Assembly: GCA_023838465.1 (NCBI GenBank)
Contig: JAIVEQ010000003.1
Span: forward strand, 85,326-149,325
Length of the DNA: 64,000 nucleotides
Source of the DNA: Candidatus Thiodiazotropha sp.
GTDB taxonomy: Bacteria > Pseudomonadota > Gammaproteobacteria > Chromatiales > Chromatiaceae
Direction: 5' to 3'
Shown: in pieces, positions 36,290 to 45,657 of the stretch
Position numbering within the stretch: the first letter of the stretch is position 1
Layout: every line of letters starts with the position of its first letter
Notes under the pieces: model-generated
Seen by the model: the letters and a program-made list of their open reading frames with translations, nothing else
Database searches by the model: none
What the model was told of the DNA's origin: nothing
Position numbers and translations under genes: made by a program

Positions 36290-36964
36290 ATGGAGATGGA
36301 TTGGCAGCCAGTTTGGCTGACCCTGAAACTGGCCACGACTACAACCCTGGTGTTGTTGATTCTTGGCACGCCGGTAGCCTGGTGGTTATCTCGCTCCAAG
36401 GCCTGGTGGAAAGAGATTATCGGTAGCCTTGTCGCACTGCCACTGGTACTCCCCCCTACAGTGCTCGGTTTCTATCTGCTGTTGATGTTGGGTCCGAACG
36501 GCCCTATCGGAGAGCTGACCCAATCCCTGGGCCTGGGTACGCTGGCGTTCACCTTTCCCGGTCTGGTGATCGGATCAGTTATCTACTCTTTGCCCTTTGT
36601 CGTACAGCCAATTCGCAATGCCTTTGAAGCGATGGGTGAACGTCCCATGGAGGTAGCCGCCACCTTGCGCGCCTCCCCTTTAGAACGATTTTTCGGTATC
36701 GCTATCCCCCTCGCCAGGCCCGGATTTCTCACCGGATCTGTACTGGGCTTTGCCCATACTGTCGGCGAGTTCGGCGTGGTGTTGATGATCGGTGGTAATA
36801 TTCCAGGAGAGACCAAGGTCCTATCGGTGGCCATCTACGATCATGTGGAGACCCTGGAGTGGGAGCAGGCCCACTGGCTGGCCGGTGGTATGCTGCTGTT
36901 TGCTTTCATTGTGGTCTATTCCATGTATTTACTGGAGAAACGATTGCGCCGGAGCGGTCGATGA
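36290..36964 (+). CDS. modB: Molybdate ABC transporter permease
   Basis: A 224-residue inner-membrane permease with about five or six helices. The cytoplasmic coupling loop is present ([20 protein letters not shown], the EAA motif), and [20 protein letters not shown] and [20 protein letters not shown] are ModB signatures. The final GA stop overlaps the modC start (ATGA at 36961-36964). It carries molybdate delivered by ModA, driven by ModC. Confidence 0.95.
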   Translation: MEMDWQPVWLTLKLATTTTLVLLILGTPVAWWLSRSKAWWKEIIGSLVALPLVLPPTVLGFYLLLMLGPNGPIGELTQSLGLGTLAFTFPGLVIGSVIYSLPFVVQPIRNAFEAMGERPMEVAATLRASPLERFFGIAIPLARPGFLTGSVLGFAHTVGEFGVVLMIGGNIPGETKVLSVAIYDHVETLEWEQAHWLAGGMLLFAFIVVYSMYLLEKRLRRSGR

Positions 36965-38034
36965 GCACGATTGAGGTCAGCCTCACCAAACAGCTTGGGG
37001 ATTTCCACCTGGATGTATCGTTCAAGCTGCCTGCAAACGGTGTTATCGCGCTTTTCGGCCGCTCTGGATCTGGCAAGACCAGCCTGCTGCGTGCAATAGC
37101 CGGACTCATTCGACCGAGCAATGGTGTGGTTAAAATAAATGGTGAGATTTGGCAGGATGAGCATCAGTTTATACCCACCCATCAACGCCCATTGGGTTAC
37201 GTGTTCCAGGAAGCCAGTCTGTTTCCTCATCTCTCGGTCAGGCGTAATCTGGAGTATGGCTGGCGTAGAATCCCCAAGGCCAACAGAAAAATAGATTTTG
37301 ACAGTGTTGTCGAGCTGCTGGGTATCGGCCCGTTTATCCAGCGCGCCACTCATCGTCTTTCAGGGGGTGAGCGACAACGTGTCGCCATTGCCCGGGCGCT
37401 ATTAACCAGTCCACGTCTACTGCTGATGGATGAGCCCCTATCCGCCTTGGATCATGGTGCCAAGCGATCAATACTACCCTATCTTGAGAACCTCAATGAT
37501 GAGTTAGCCATCCCCTCACTGTATGTCTCCCACGATCCTAACGAAGTGGCCCATCTTGCCGATCAGATGGTCGTACTGGAAGAGGGCAAAGTCATTGCCA
37601 CAGGCCCTGCCGCCAATCTGTTGACTCAACTTGATCTGCCAATGGCCCAATTTGATGACGCTGCAGCAACCCTGGCGGGTAGTGTCTCTGCCCATGATCA
37701 TACCTTCCACCTTACCTGGATATCGATGCATGGGGGGCGTGTGGCAGTTGCGAGGGAAGACCTGCCGGTTGGTCGGCATGCCCGGGTACGCATTCAGGCA
37801 AGGGATGTCAGTCTCTCCCTGAAAGCCCATTCGGATACCAGTATCATCAATATCCTGCCTGCCATTGTTGTGGACACCAAAGAGGTCAACCAAACCCAGA
37901 TGATTGTGCGACTCGAGCTATTTGATGGCCAGACACTACTCTCACGTATCACTCGCCGATCCGGGCTGGGACTGGGGTTGCACGAGGGAATGCAGCTCTA
38001 TGCCCAGGTTAAGAGTGTCGCCCTAATTGGTTGA
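36961..38034 (+). CDS. modC: Molybdate ABC transporter ATP-binding protein
   Basis: A 357-residue ATPase. Walker A is GRSGSGKTS, the signature motif is [16 protein letters not shown], and Walker B is [12 protein letters not shown], with switch His in YVSHDPNEV. After residue 230 comes a molybdate-binding MOBE/TOBE-type domain ([20 protein letters not shown]). The reading frame is open 34 codons further upstream, but the ATG at 36961 overlapping the modB stop is the likely start, since the peptide before it duplicates modB sequence in another frame. Confidence 0.95.
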   Translation: MSTIEVSLTKQLGDFHLDVSFKLPANGVIALFGRSGSGKTSLLRAIAGLIRPSNGVVKINGEIWQDEHQFIPTHQRPLGYVFQEASLFPHLSVRRNLEYGWRRIPKANRKIDFDSVVELLGIGPFIQRATHRLSGGERQRVAIARALLTSPRLLLMDEPLSALDHGAKRSILPYLENLNDELAIPSLYVSHDPNEVAHLADQMVVLEEGKVIATGPAANLLTQLDLPMAQFDDAAATLAGSVSAHDHTFHLTWISMHGGRVAVAREDLPVGRHARVRIQARDVSLSLKAHSDTSIINILPAIVVDTKEVNQTQMIVRLELFDGQTLLSRITRRSGLGLGLHEGMQLYAQVKSVALIG

Positions 38035-38309
38035 ACCAGTGAGAGAACAGCTGAGGTTGTAGAATATTCCCATATAGTACAACAATCTGTAGGACTGCCA
38101 TATTGGTATGGCAATATCTTCATAAACCTCTGCATTGGTTCTAATCACGAACTAATGATAAGAATCCCCCCTATCATTCGCGCACTCAATCCACAGTGCC
38201 GCCTCAAGTAATACCTTTCCTATCTAGCTGATTATAAACTGGATTTATTATTTGATCAGCAACCTTGCAAACCCTCTAATCAGAGGAAACGATCACATAG
38301 TTACTATGT

Positions 38310-39326
38310 TTGACAAACGGTATTAACTATCTCGAATACAATCGGCTCTTTATTGGCACCGGGCAGAAATGCACGTATTTATGGACGAGCAGTAAAGTGC
38401 GTAGGTATAAAAAAGTCCTATGGATATTGAAATTAATCTATGGAGCCATCTCTAAAGTTGAGGTTTCACGTCCATATAGCCCTCTAAGACTAGGTCCGCG
38501 TCAGGCAAAAGTTGCCTTTTTCTGTTTGGGGCTTCTCTATCTCAGCAAATTGATGGAGATGAATCAATCACAAAGAAAATCTTTTGAGGGACTTATTAAG
38601 GACTATCCTGAGACGATCCTCAACATATTCTGGCCCTATCAATGTTCAAGCTGGGGGGTATTGACTCGAATTGAGCATCTTCACAATCATTGTGTCACAG
38701 TTGATCGGCTCGAAAATAAATTTAGTCTTCGGAACCACAAACATATCATCATTACAGAATTGAACGAAGTCTACCCGGGGCTGCGTATTGTATTAGACAA
38801 AAACCGTTATTTTCTACGGGAAGGATTGCTGGTCATCAACCTCTATATAGAGGATAGCCGGATATTCTCGCTTGCTTTCTCTTTCTATCAATATGAGAGC
38901 GGAGAAATTGATGCAATCATAGGCGCAATTCAGGGTAGGAAATCAGCAAATATTAAAGAGATATACCACGATATTACCAAACAGACACACGGCATACGCC
39001 CGCGTGATCTGCTCATCGAAATCTTTCAGCTAATTTGCAGCCATCTAGGCGTCTCAAAAATTATTGCTGTCTCCAACACCTATAGACAGCATCGACATAT
39101 CTACTATTCACTGGCAAATAAAGAGCAGTTGATCGTGCTCAATTACGATGAAGTCTGGCAGGATCGTGGAGCTTCATACTACAGTGAGGAGTTTTATAAA
39201 CTCCCTGCATACTTGATAAGAAGAACAAAAAAAGAAATAGCGAGTAAAAAACGGTCTCTTTACAAAAAAAGATACTTATTTCTCGATCAACTGGAAGCAA
39301 CACTCAAGCAATACTTTTCATTGTGA
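38310..39326 (+). CDS. DUF535 (VirK/YbjX-like) protein
   Basis: A protein of up to 338 residues resembling the DUF535 family. Characteristic segments are SRPYSPLRLGPRQAKVAF, REGLLVINLYIEDSRIFSLA, IDAIIGAIQGRKSANIKEIY, and THGIRPRDLLIEIFQLICSH followed by SKIIAVSNTYRQHRHIYYS. Family members such as VirK and YbjX have been connected with outer-membrane integrity and peptide resistance, but the biochemical role is unknown. The start is uncertain: no in-frame ATG lies in the first 70 codons, so either the TTG at 38310 or a GTG near 38397 is used. A large imperfect hairpin follows the stop. Confidence 0.75.
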   Translation: MTNGINYLEYNRLFIGTGQKCTYLWTSSKVRRYKKVLWILKLIYGAISKVEVSRPYSPLRLGPRQAKVAFFCLGLLYLSKLMEMNQSQRKSFEGLIKDYPETILNIFWPYQCSSWGVLTRIEHLHNHCVTVDRLENKFSLRNHKHIIITELNEVYPGLRIVLDKNRYFLREGLLVINLYIEDSRIFSLAFSFYQYESGEIDAIIGAIQGRKSANIKEIYHDITKQTHGIRPRDLLIEIFQLICSHLGVSKIIAVSNTYRQHRHIYYSLANKEQLIVLNYDEVWQDRGASYYSEEFYKLPAYLIRRTKKEIASKKRSLYKKRYLFLDQLEATLKQYFSL

Positions 39327-39329
39327 TAG

Positions 39330-39412
39330 TGGAATAATGGGGGTAGGTAGCTGGTTACTGCCTATTGCTAACCCAAAGGCAGGTTAGTGACCACTACCTT
39401 GCCACTATTCCA
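39330..39412. repeat. Large imperfect inverted repeat after the DUF535 gene
   Basis: The left arm 39330-39362 (starts TGGAATAATGG, ends TTACTGCC) and right arm 39378-39412 (starts GGCAGGTTAGTG, ends CACTATTCCA) are imperfect inverse complements of about 33-35 bases, with a short loop. It lies 5 bp beyond the stop codon. It could act as a transcript end or be a degenerate mobile repeat. Confidence 0.6.
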
Positions 39413-39433
39413 TGACGGCTTAAATAGAGCGCT

Positions 39434-40213
39434 ATGACAACTGGCTGGCTTCTCTTCACTGACCTAGACGGCATCTTGTTGGATCAAGATAGTTACGACT
39501 ATCAACCGGTGGTTCCTGCTCTGCAGAAACTGAAAGAGAGCAATACGCCGATCATCCCGGTCTCGAGTAAAACCCAGGCTGAACTTGCTGTGTTGATGCA
39601 GAAACTGAACCTTGATGGTCCGGTGATAGGAGAAAACGGTGCAGTTATCAGCTATCCCGGTGAAGAGCCACAAATTGCCCCGCCCGGCTATCTGCTGATA
39701 CGTGATTATCTGGTCGATTCTCGCACCAACCCAACTTATGACACACTCGGCTTCGGTGACATGGAGATCAAAGAGGTTATGGAAATTACCGGGCTTCCTC
39801 ACGATATGGCCCTGCTCGCCATGCAGCGACTCGGCTCGGAGGCTTTTATCTGGCAGGGTAACGATGCCGGACTGAGGCAGTTCAGACTAGAGGCTGCGCG
39901 AGCAGGACTGCGACTTCTGCAGGGAAGGCGCTTTCTCCAACTATTAGGCAACACAGACAAGGGTCGAGCTATACGATTTGTTACAAAACATTTGAAGAAG
40001 AGGGGATTACCCATTAGTAAAACGATCGGGCTGGGTGACAGCAACAATGATCGGGAAATGTTGCTTGCTGTCGACATTCCCATCATAGTTCGCAAGCAGA
40101 ATGGTAGCCACATCCGTCTCAAACAGCGCCCCGATGCCATCATCAGTGACATCACCGGACCTGCCGGATGGAATCAGGTGATCCTGGATCTGTTCGCTAA
40201 ACAGGAGGAGTAA
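39434..40213 (+). CDS. HAD-IIB phosphatase, mannosyl-3-phosphoglycerate phosphatase family
   Basis: A 259-residue cytoplasmic HAD phosphatase of the class that dephosphorylates mannosyl- or glucosyl-3-phosphoglycerate to compatible solutes. Motif I is FTDLDGILLD (Asp10 and Asp12), motif II is PVSSKTQAEL, motif III Lys is in NTDKGRAIRF, and motif IV is IGLGDSNNDREML. The residue after DxDG is Ile instead of Thr or Ser, which is unusual and may affect activity. LDGPVIGENGAVI is the cap-domain signature. No synthase gene is next to it, so the true substrate is unproven. Confidence 0.83.
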   Translation: MTTGWLLFTDLDGILLDQDSYDYQPVVPALQKLKESNTPIIPVSSKTQAELAVLMQKLNLDGPVIGENGAVISYPGEEPQIAPPGYLLIRDYLVDSRTNPTYDTLGFGDMEIKEVMEITGLPHDMALLAMQRLGSEAFIWQGNDAGLRQFRLEAARAGLRLLQGRRFLQLLGNTDKGRAIRFVTKHLKKRGLPISKTIGLGDSNNDREMLLAVDIPIIVRKQNGSHIRLKQRPDAIISDITGPAGWNQVILDLFAKQEE

Positions 40214-40512
40214 TCTCAAAAAGACCATGTGGTAGATGCAACTATCGCTACCCTCTCTCAACCAGTGACTGCGCCCTCAAGCAAACAGGTATACCCAACT
40301 CGTTTGCTACAGTTTAATTACCATAACATTCCCTTCAATAAATCCATTTATAGTGTTTTTGCTTATAAAAACTGACTATATTCAATATCTCTTAAGTATA
40401 AATGTGTTGATCCAAATCAACCCTATGTCAGAATCCGAATCAAAATCCTGCTATTTTTAAAGGACAACAATTAAAAAAACTGAACATTTCATAACACACC
40501 AAGGAGACTAAG
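40214..40512. other. 299-bp intergenic region before the DsrC-like gene
   Basis: A/T-rich, with no recognisable gene. The ribosome site AAGGAG at 40500-40505 serves the DsrC-like gene. The stretch around 40340-40410 may hold its promoter. Confidence 0.45.
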
Positions 40513-40902
40513 ATGAGGCTTGAATATTCGGAGACAGAAAGCCCTCCTGATTCGGTAAAGGCCCATACCAGCATTGAAGTTGAAGGCAGGATGATTGCTA
40601 TCGATAAGGATGGCTATTTATTGGACTTTGACGATTGGAGTCCCGCTGTTACAGAAGCCCTTGCAGAAGCTGACGGGGTACAGTTGTCTGATGAACACTG
40701 GCTATTGATTGATTTCCTGCATCGTTTTTACAAAGAGTATGAGATCGCCCCGGAAATCCCGATCCTGGCCCGCAATCTCTGTAAGGACCAAAATGATTGT
40801 CGTTGGAACAAGCGCTATATAGAGAGCCTGTTTCCTGGCGGTGCAAAAATGGCTTGCCGATTTGCCGGTCTTACCAAGCCGGTGGGACGCAGTTGTCTGT
40901 AA
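40513..40902 (+). CDS. DsrC/TusE-family sulfur-carrier-like protein
   Basis: A 129-residue cytoplasmic protein of the TusE/DsrC family, which carries sulfur on C-terminal cysteines. Family segments are IEVEGRMIAIDKDGYLLDFDDW, seen here as pieces such as DKDGYLLDFDDW, then LSDEHWLLIDFLHRFYKEYE and the tail LFPGGAKMACRFAGLTKPVG ending RSCL. In true DsrC the two tail cysteines are separated by ten residues; here twelve lie between Cys and the penultimate Cys. DsrC-like paralogues with altered tails are frequent in sulfur oxidisers and may act as regulators or carriers. No dsr or tus partners are nearby. AAGGAG precedes the ATG. Confidence 0.87.
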   Translation: MRLEYSETESPPDSVKAHTSIEVEGRMIAIDKDGYLLDFDDWSPAVTEALAEADGVQLSDEHWLLIDFLHRFYKEYEIAPEIPILARNLCKDQNDCRWNKRYIESLFPGGAKMACRFAGLTKPVGRSCL

Positions 40903-41064
40903 GGGCATCCTGTCACTAAAAAGTACCAACAGATTTGTGCAGCAGCTTTACCATTCCAGCATGGGGCAGCCTCAAGTAGATGCCCCTCATGCTTAACCCC
41001 TATCCCCCTTCTTTCTTCATTGATCCAATCAGGGTATAAAAATCACTCTGGATAATCCCAAAAT

Positions 41065-41107
41065 CTAGTGTAGTGTCCTACACTAGGATTCCGGTGCGTT
41101 AGGCACC
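41065..41107. repeat. Palindrome shared with the thiC riboswitch, plus second hairpin, in the creA leader
   Basis: CTAGTGTAG (41065-41073) and CTACACTAG (41078-41086) form a perfect 9-bp stem with loop TGTC. The same 22 bases with one change form the P3a arm of the thiC riboswitch at 57272-57293. A second hairpin, GGTGC (41093-41097) with GCACC (41103-41107), follows. Both lie between the DsrC-like gene and creA. Confidence 0.78.
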
Positions 41108-41133
41108 TCATTATTGTTAGTCATCAATACAAA

Positions 41134-41625
41134 ATGCCCAATAATTTGATCAAAATAGTCTTATTGATCTTCTTCTCATCCCAGCTCCACGCTGAAACAT
41201 TGGGTCAAGTCAGCACCAAGTTTCGGGTACTCGGCCCAAATGATAAGATCATCATTGAGGCCTTTGATGATCCCGCTGTATCCGGTGTCACCTGCTATCT
41301 CAGTCGAGCTAAGACCGGTGGTGTTGGCGGGGCGATGGGTATAGCCGAGGATACTTCAGATGCCTCGATAGCCTGTCGACAGACCGGACCAGTCAACCTA
41401 AGCTGTGACATCCTGAATCTATCGAGAAATGGCGAAGAGGTATTCAAACAGCGTACATCGATCCTGTTTAAAACTATGCAAGTAGTACGATTCTACGACG
41501 CTAGGCGTCACACCCTTGTCTACATGACCTATAGTGACAAACTGGTAGATGGCTCACCTAAAAACAGCATCACGGCAGTACCCTTATTCCATCCTAATCA
41601 ACTTCCGCTTCAACCCTTACAGTAA
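41134..41625 (+). CDS. creA: CreA-family periplasmic protein
   Basis: A 163-residue protein with a signal peptide (LIKIVLLIFFSSQLHA). It matches the CreA family: IIIEAFDDPAVSGVTCYLSR, then GGVGGAMGIAEDTSDASIAC, and CDILNLSRNGEEVFKQRTSI with LVYMTYSDKLVDGSPKNSIT at the end. CreA is a small secreted protein of unknown function that is widespread in proteobacteria. It is followed 10 bp later by a zinc-ribbon-like gene, probably in the same transcript. Confidence 0.92.
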   Translation: MPNNLIKIVLLIFFSSQLHAETLGQVSTKFRVLGPNDKIIIEAFDDPAVSGVTCYLSRAKTGGVGGAMGIAEDTSDASIACRQTGPVNLSCDILNLSRNGEEVFKQRTSILFKTMQVVRFYDARRHTLVYMTYSDKLVDGSPKNSITAVPLFHPNQLPLQPLQ

Positions 41626-41635
41626 CCACCATAAG

Positions 41636-42220
41636 ATGACTGCGACCACACTGCATACCGGCCGCCTTGTACTAACACCTGAAGATCCCTATCAGATACC
41701 GAAAAATCAATCCTCCCTATTCCAACACCTGCAGAAGATCGGCTTTATTGCTGAAGGCCTGGAAACCGAAGGTAAAAAATTTCTGCTTGGCGAGCGGTTT
41801 CTTCAACTGGTCAGTTTCATGGGCTGCTCACCCAATATCCAACTTGAACCCAATTCGGCAGGTAAACCATTTTGTCATCTTATTGTATCTGGCCCTGATC
41901 CTTTGCCACAATTTCTAAAGGGGCGAAATACCACCCCTCCACGCTGTGAGCAGTGCAAAAAACGTCTGCCAGACTGGCAAACGACTATCCAGGCCTGGAA
42001 GGAGGACCCTCGCCACTTTATAGCAACATGCTCACATTGTAATCACCGGCAAAATCCAGCCAGTTACAACTGGCGACAAAGTGCCGGCAGCGGCCGTTTC
42101 ATGCTGCTTGTGGAGAATATTTTTCCTCAGGAGGCAATCCCGTCAACAGAACTGCTGAAAGTGCTACAAACAACAACACGGAACAAATCCTGGCACTACT
42201 TCTATGTGCAGGATGATTGA
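41636..42220 (+). CDS. Zinc-ribbon-like protein of unknown function
   Basis: A 194-residue cytoplasmic protein. The pairs CEQC (near residue 117) and CSHC (near residue 143) have zinc-ribbon spacing of about 25 residues. The C-terminal part (WHYFYVQDD) and the N-terminal part (RLVLTPEDPYQIPKNQSS) show no motif I know. The frame is open further upstream inside creA. I placed the start at the ATG at 41636, 10 bp after the creA stop, because the upstream peptide overlaps coding sequence. Function unknown; probably co-transcribed with creA. Confidence 0.7.
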   Translation: MTATTLHTGRLVLTPEDPYQIPKNQSSLFQHLQKIGFIAEGLETEGKKFLLGERFLQLVSFMGCSPNIQLEPNSAGKPFCHLIVSGPDPLPQFLKGRNTTPPRCEQCKKRLPDWQTTIQAWKEDPRHFIATCSHCNHRQNPASYNWRQSAGSGRFMLLVENIFPQEAIPSTELLKVLQTTTRNKSWHYFYVQDD

Positions 42221-42377
42221 ACCTAAAAAAGCAGTTGACCGCTCCATTCTTTTGTTAAATTCCTGATATTAATATCAAAGAGTTCGATAGGAATTGTCAT
42301 CCAACATTGAAAATAGCTTGTGCTACTGAGAGAAATCTTCTAGTACTCCATCAAGGTAATATTGATGGCGTACTGGC

Positions 42378-43916
42378 TCAGCCTAATTCACAACGGTTCT
42401 TACCCGATTTCTTAGCCTGATAGAGCGCTTTGTCTGCACGAGAAAATACCGCATCAATCTCATCATTCTCTTCAAAGGGAGCAATACCACAGGAGATTGT
42501 CACCGAAACCGGCTTACCCCCCGAGTGGAAACCGTTCTTCTCGACCGACTCACGCATCTCATCTGCAACCCTTAACGCCTCATCACCCGGCGTACCGCAG
42601 AGCAGGCTAACAAACTCCTCTCCACCATAGCGGGCAATAAAGTCGGTAACCCGCAGACGCGCCTGAAGACCTTGGGCTATGACGCGAAGGGCCTTATCAC
42701 CCGCCTGATGGCCAAAGCGATCATTGATCGACTTAAAATCATCAATATCCCACACCAACATGCAGAGTGGTTCATTAAAACGCTTCCAGCGAGCAAACTC
42801 TTGCTCCGCTCTCTCTTCGTAAGCAAGGCGATTGGGTAATCCTGTTACTGCATCAATCAGCGCAAGGTGGTGGGCCTCTACCATTCTTGAGCGAAGCTCA
42901 CTGGACTCCTTCTCTAACTTGTCCAACCTGTCCTGTAACTCCCTTTCGCTCTCTTCAGTCTTTTTATGCCACTCCATCTCTTCATGAAGGTAGTCGTCAA
43001 TGCTGCTTTTGATCAGACTCATACGCTGACTGACAGCTATTTTTAACTGCTGCAGATCGGTAGCTTGTTGTACACTGGCTCCCAAATCACCCACATGGCC
43101 AGTCACTTTCTCACTCAAGTTACGGCCATGCTGAGCAATCTGATTGTGTCCATCATGAGCACTCTGCAAATGAACACCTAGATCCTGTAAACGCTGAGTC
43201 AGTTCTTCAAGAAAATCCTCTGCCTCCTTAATCTCCATCTGCACTTGGCCATAGGACTTGGCCGATAGATCCAGCAGGTCCTGCAAAACCTCTGCCCAGG
43301 CATCAGCTGGTACATCAGGCCCAAGCCGAACTTTTAAGCCATTGATCTCATCTCCCCAATGACCTGGCCAGGATGCCTGCTCTAAGAGGTTGAGCAAGAT
43401 ATCATTTGGATTCGGTCCACTCGGTTGATCGGCATGAGCTCCGCCAAGCAGGCGTTCAAACAGCCCTGACTTCTTCTCCTTAGCTGGTGCGCCACGACTC
43501 AGCAGATGTACCAAGCGAGCAAACTGTATGTCATCCACAATAGTCGGCTCATCAGCCAACAGGTGCAATAGATCCCCTGCCTCTGCAGCTTCTTTTTTTG
43601 AAAGGGAAAGGGTTGATACTAGACGGAAGTAGTCATAAGTTTCACTCTTCTCATCCGTCTCTTCCGAGAAATGCAGCAGCCCGTCGGAAAGTGCATTGAG
43701 CTTATCCTTCAGCTGTCTATTCACCCCGCCTCTGACTGCATCTCGAACACTTTTGAGATGGGGGTCCAGACGAGTATCCAGCCCACCTGCTGCGAGTGTC
43801 AGACGAATGATGGTACGCGAAAGGAGCTGTTCCAACTCACGGTTAGCATCCTGCTCGCTTTCATGTTGTTGCAGCAGCTGTTCGTATTGTTGTTTCCAAT
43901 CTTTTTCGTTCATCAC
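42378..43916 (-). CDS. Cytoplasmic diguanylate cyclase with long coiled-coil N-terminus
   Basis: A 512-residue protein. Residues 350-512 are a GGDEF domain that makes cyclic di-GMP: LIDAVTGLPNRLAYEERAEQ, then DIDDFKSINDRFGHQAGDKA, and the active-site loop ARYGGEEFVSLL (GGEEF, an active variant). An RxxD inhibitory site is visible upstream of GGEEF as RLRVTD. The N-terminal 340 residues are helical and coiled coil (QRLQDLGVHLQSAHDGHNQI; DRLDKLEKESSELRSRMVEA) with no PAS or transmembrane segment, so the input is unknown. It probably senses by oligomerisation or partner binding. Confidence 0.93.
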   Translation of the reverse strand: MMNEKDWKQQYEQLLQQHESEQDANRELEQLLSRTIIRLTLAAGGLDTRLDPHLKSVRDAVRGGVNRQLKDKLNALSDGLLHFSEETDEKSETYDYFRLVSTLSLSKKEAAEAGDLLHLLADEPTIVDDIQFARLVHLLSRGAPAKEKKSGLFERLLGGAHADQPSGPNPNDILLNLLEQASWPGHWGDEINGLKVRLGPDVPADAWAEVLQDLLDLSAKSYGQVQMEIKEAEDFLEELTQRLQDLGVHLQSAHDGHNQIAQHGRNLSEKVTGHVGDLGASVQQATDLQQLKIAVSQRMSLIKSSIDDYLHEEMEWHKKTEESERELQDRLDKLEKESSELRSRMVEAHHLALIDAVTGLPNRLAYEERAEQEFARWKRFNEPLCMLVWDIDDFKSINDRFGHQAGDKALRVIAQGLQARLRVTDFIARYGGEEFVSLLCGTPGDEALRVADEMRESVEKNGFHSGGKPVSVTISCGIAPFEENDEIDAVFSRADKALYQAKKSGKNRCELG

Positions 43917-44078
43917 TTACACCACCTGGTCGCGTGGATGTCACTGCTTGGGTTCAATCAATTTCGAAAGGTGTTGGAAGTGGTTGAATCCACCCCCATT
44001 CATCATGGGGTCTGGTTGTAGCTGTGCTGCTCTTTCTCAAGCCCTTAGCAGATCCAAAACTGCATAGACAACGCTGAC

Positions 44079-44882
44079 TTAAGCAGCTTTCGGAAACACA
44101 ACATCTTTCGGTAATTCAATCTCAAGACTGATTGGCAAATGGTCGGAGTGTGCATAATTTAGCACCTCAGACTTGGACACCTTGAGACTTGGAGATGCCA
44201 GAATATGATCCAGCTTGCGGCTTGGCCGCCAACTGGGAAATGTCATCATATCGCAGGCGCTACCCTGTAAATTCGTACGCTCGATCAAGTAACGAAATTC
44301 CTGGGAACTACAACCACAATTAAAATCCCCCATCAGCACGAGATGGGAGTAGTGGGAGACCAGATCACTGACATAGGAGAGCTGACGTAACCGTGCACGC
44401 CGCCCCAATGCCAGGTGCATCATACAGATACCCAGAGGTTTCTCGTTTGTCTGAAATTCCATCAGCACAGCGCCACGACCCGGCAAGCCTGGAAGTCGAT
44501 GCTCTGTGAGCATTCTCGGTTCAACCCGACTAAGTATCCCATTACTATGCTGGGCCAGCTTCCCCAGCTTACGATTGACTTGTCTGTACCAGTAGGGAAA
44601 ACCTGCTTGCTTTGCGAGATAGGCTGTCTGGTCGACGAATCCGCTACGAAAACTTCCTGAATCTACCTCCTGTAACCCGACCACATCGAAATCTTTCAAC
44701 AGGTGAGCAATGCGATTGAGATTCTCCTGCTGCTGTTTGTGCGGCAGCATTTGCTTCCAGCTGCTGGTCACATATTCACGATAGCGTCGGGTATCTGCCC
44801 CTGCCTGGATATTGTAACTAAGCAGGCGCAGACGATATGAGCCATCTAGTGAGGTTTGATTTTGGACGATTTGATTATTCAT
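44079..44882 (-). CDS. Endonuclease/exonuclease/phosphatase family protein
   Basis: A 267-residue metal-dependent hydrolase of the EEP (DNase I-like) fold. Motifs: LRLLSYNIQAG (Asn), VVGLQEVDSG (metal Glu), MMHLALG (His), LMGDFNCG (Asp and Asn), KLDHILAS (Asp), and YAHSDHLPISLEI (the SDH catalytic His). No signal peptide or membrane segment is seen. Members cut nucleic acids, phosphoinositides or other phosphodiesters, so the substrate is not assigned. Confidence 0.9.
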   Translation of the reverse strand: MNNQIVQNQTSLDGSYRLRLLSYNIQAGADTRRYREYVTSSWKQMLPHKQQQENLNRIAHLLKDFDVVGLQEVDSGSFRSGFVDQTAYLAKQAGFPYWYRQVNRKLGKLAQHSNGILSRVEPRMLTEHRLPGLPGRGAVLMEFQTNEKPLGICMMHLALGRRARLRQLSYVSDLVSHYSHLVLMGDFNCGCSSQEFRYLIERTNLQGSACDMMTFPSWRPSRKLDHILASPSLKVSKSEVLNYAHSDHLPISLEIELPKDVVFPKAA

Positions 44883-45045
44883 TATGTCGTGTATTGAATT
44901 TTTAATACCTCAATTACTATGAATATTACGGCAACAACGGTTAAAAACTTGAGGCTAACACCACAAGTTTTAAATCAATACCGCCCAAATGCAACAAAGG
45001 CGGCCTGTCGCCGCCTTTGGAATAGCATCAAGACTTACCCAAAAA

Positions 45046-45657
45046 TCATTTACTCAGCCCTTGAACGTACTGGGCAACTGCCGCTATCTCCTGGTCTGTC
45101 ATGCGATTGACGACACCTTGCATCATATTGCTGCTGTCGTTGGTACGTTTTGCATCACGAAAATCCTTTAATGCCTTTTCCACATAGGCCGCATGCTGAC
45201 CGCCAATGGCAGGAAAATTGGCCTGTGGATTACCGGCTCCCGATGGACCATGGCATGCCATACAAGCCGCCACTCCTGTCTCCAGATTGCCGGCCCGGAA
45301 AAGTGTTTCACCCTCACTGACCTTATCCGCCGCAGCTTTTCCAACCTGCAGAGTTTGACCCGAAAAGTAGGCCGCCAGGTCAGCCACATCCTGATCGGAA
45401 AGGGGCATCGCCATCGGTGCCATCATCGGATCGTTGCGCGCACCCGACTTGAAATCCTTAATCTGCTTTTCGATATATTGCGGGTGTTGGCCTGCAATCT
45501 TTGGCCATACCGGGTTTAAAGGACTATTCCCGTCAGCGCCATGACAGCTTGCGCAGACAACAGATTTGGTCTTCCCCTGTTCTGCATTTCCGGCCGCCTG
45601 GGCCAGATTGAGTCCGAAACTAAGGGCAATGATTGCGGTTACGAGCCATTTATTCAT
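45046..45657 (-). CDS. Cytochrome c4 (di-heme)
   Basis: A 203-residue periplasmic cytochrome with a signal peptide (WLVTAIIALSFGLNLAQAAG) and two class I heme domains. Hemes attach at CASCH (near residue 36) and CMACH (near residue 132). Axial Met candidates are in the MMAPMAMPLSDQDVADLAAY segment and MMQGVVNRMTDQEIAAVAQY. It probably carries electrons from the bc1 complex to a terminal oxidase. The start was chosen at 45657 because it directly opens the signal peptide; an upstream ATG adds 16 unlikely residues. Confidence 0.94.
   Translation of the reverse strand: MNKWLVTAIIALSFGLNLAQAAGNAEQGKTKSVVCASCHGADGNSPLNPVWPKIAGQHPQYIEKQIKDFKSGARNDPMMAPMAMPLSDQDVADLAAYFSGQTLQVGKAAADKVSEGETLFRAGNLETGVAACMACHGPSGAGNPQANFPAIGGQHAAYVEKALKDFRDAKRTNDSSNMMQGVVNRMTDQEIAAVAQYVQGLSK

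Noticed and set aside
44919..45171. Small frames between the EEP gene and cytochrome c4
   Set aside because: They overlap the 3' end of the cytochrome gene on the other strand and show no conserved pattern.
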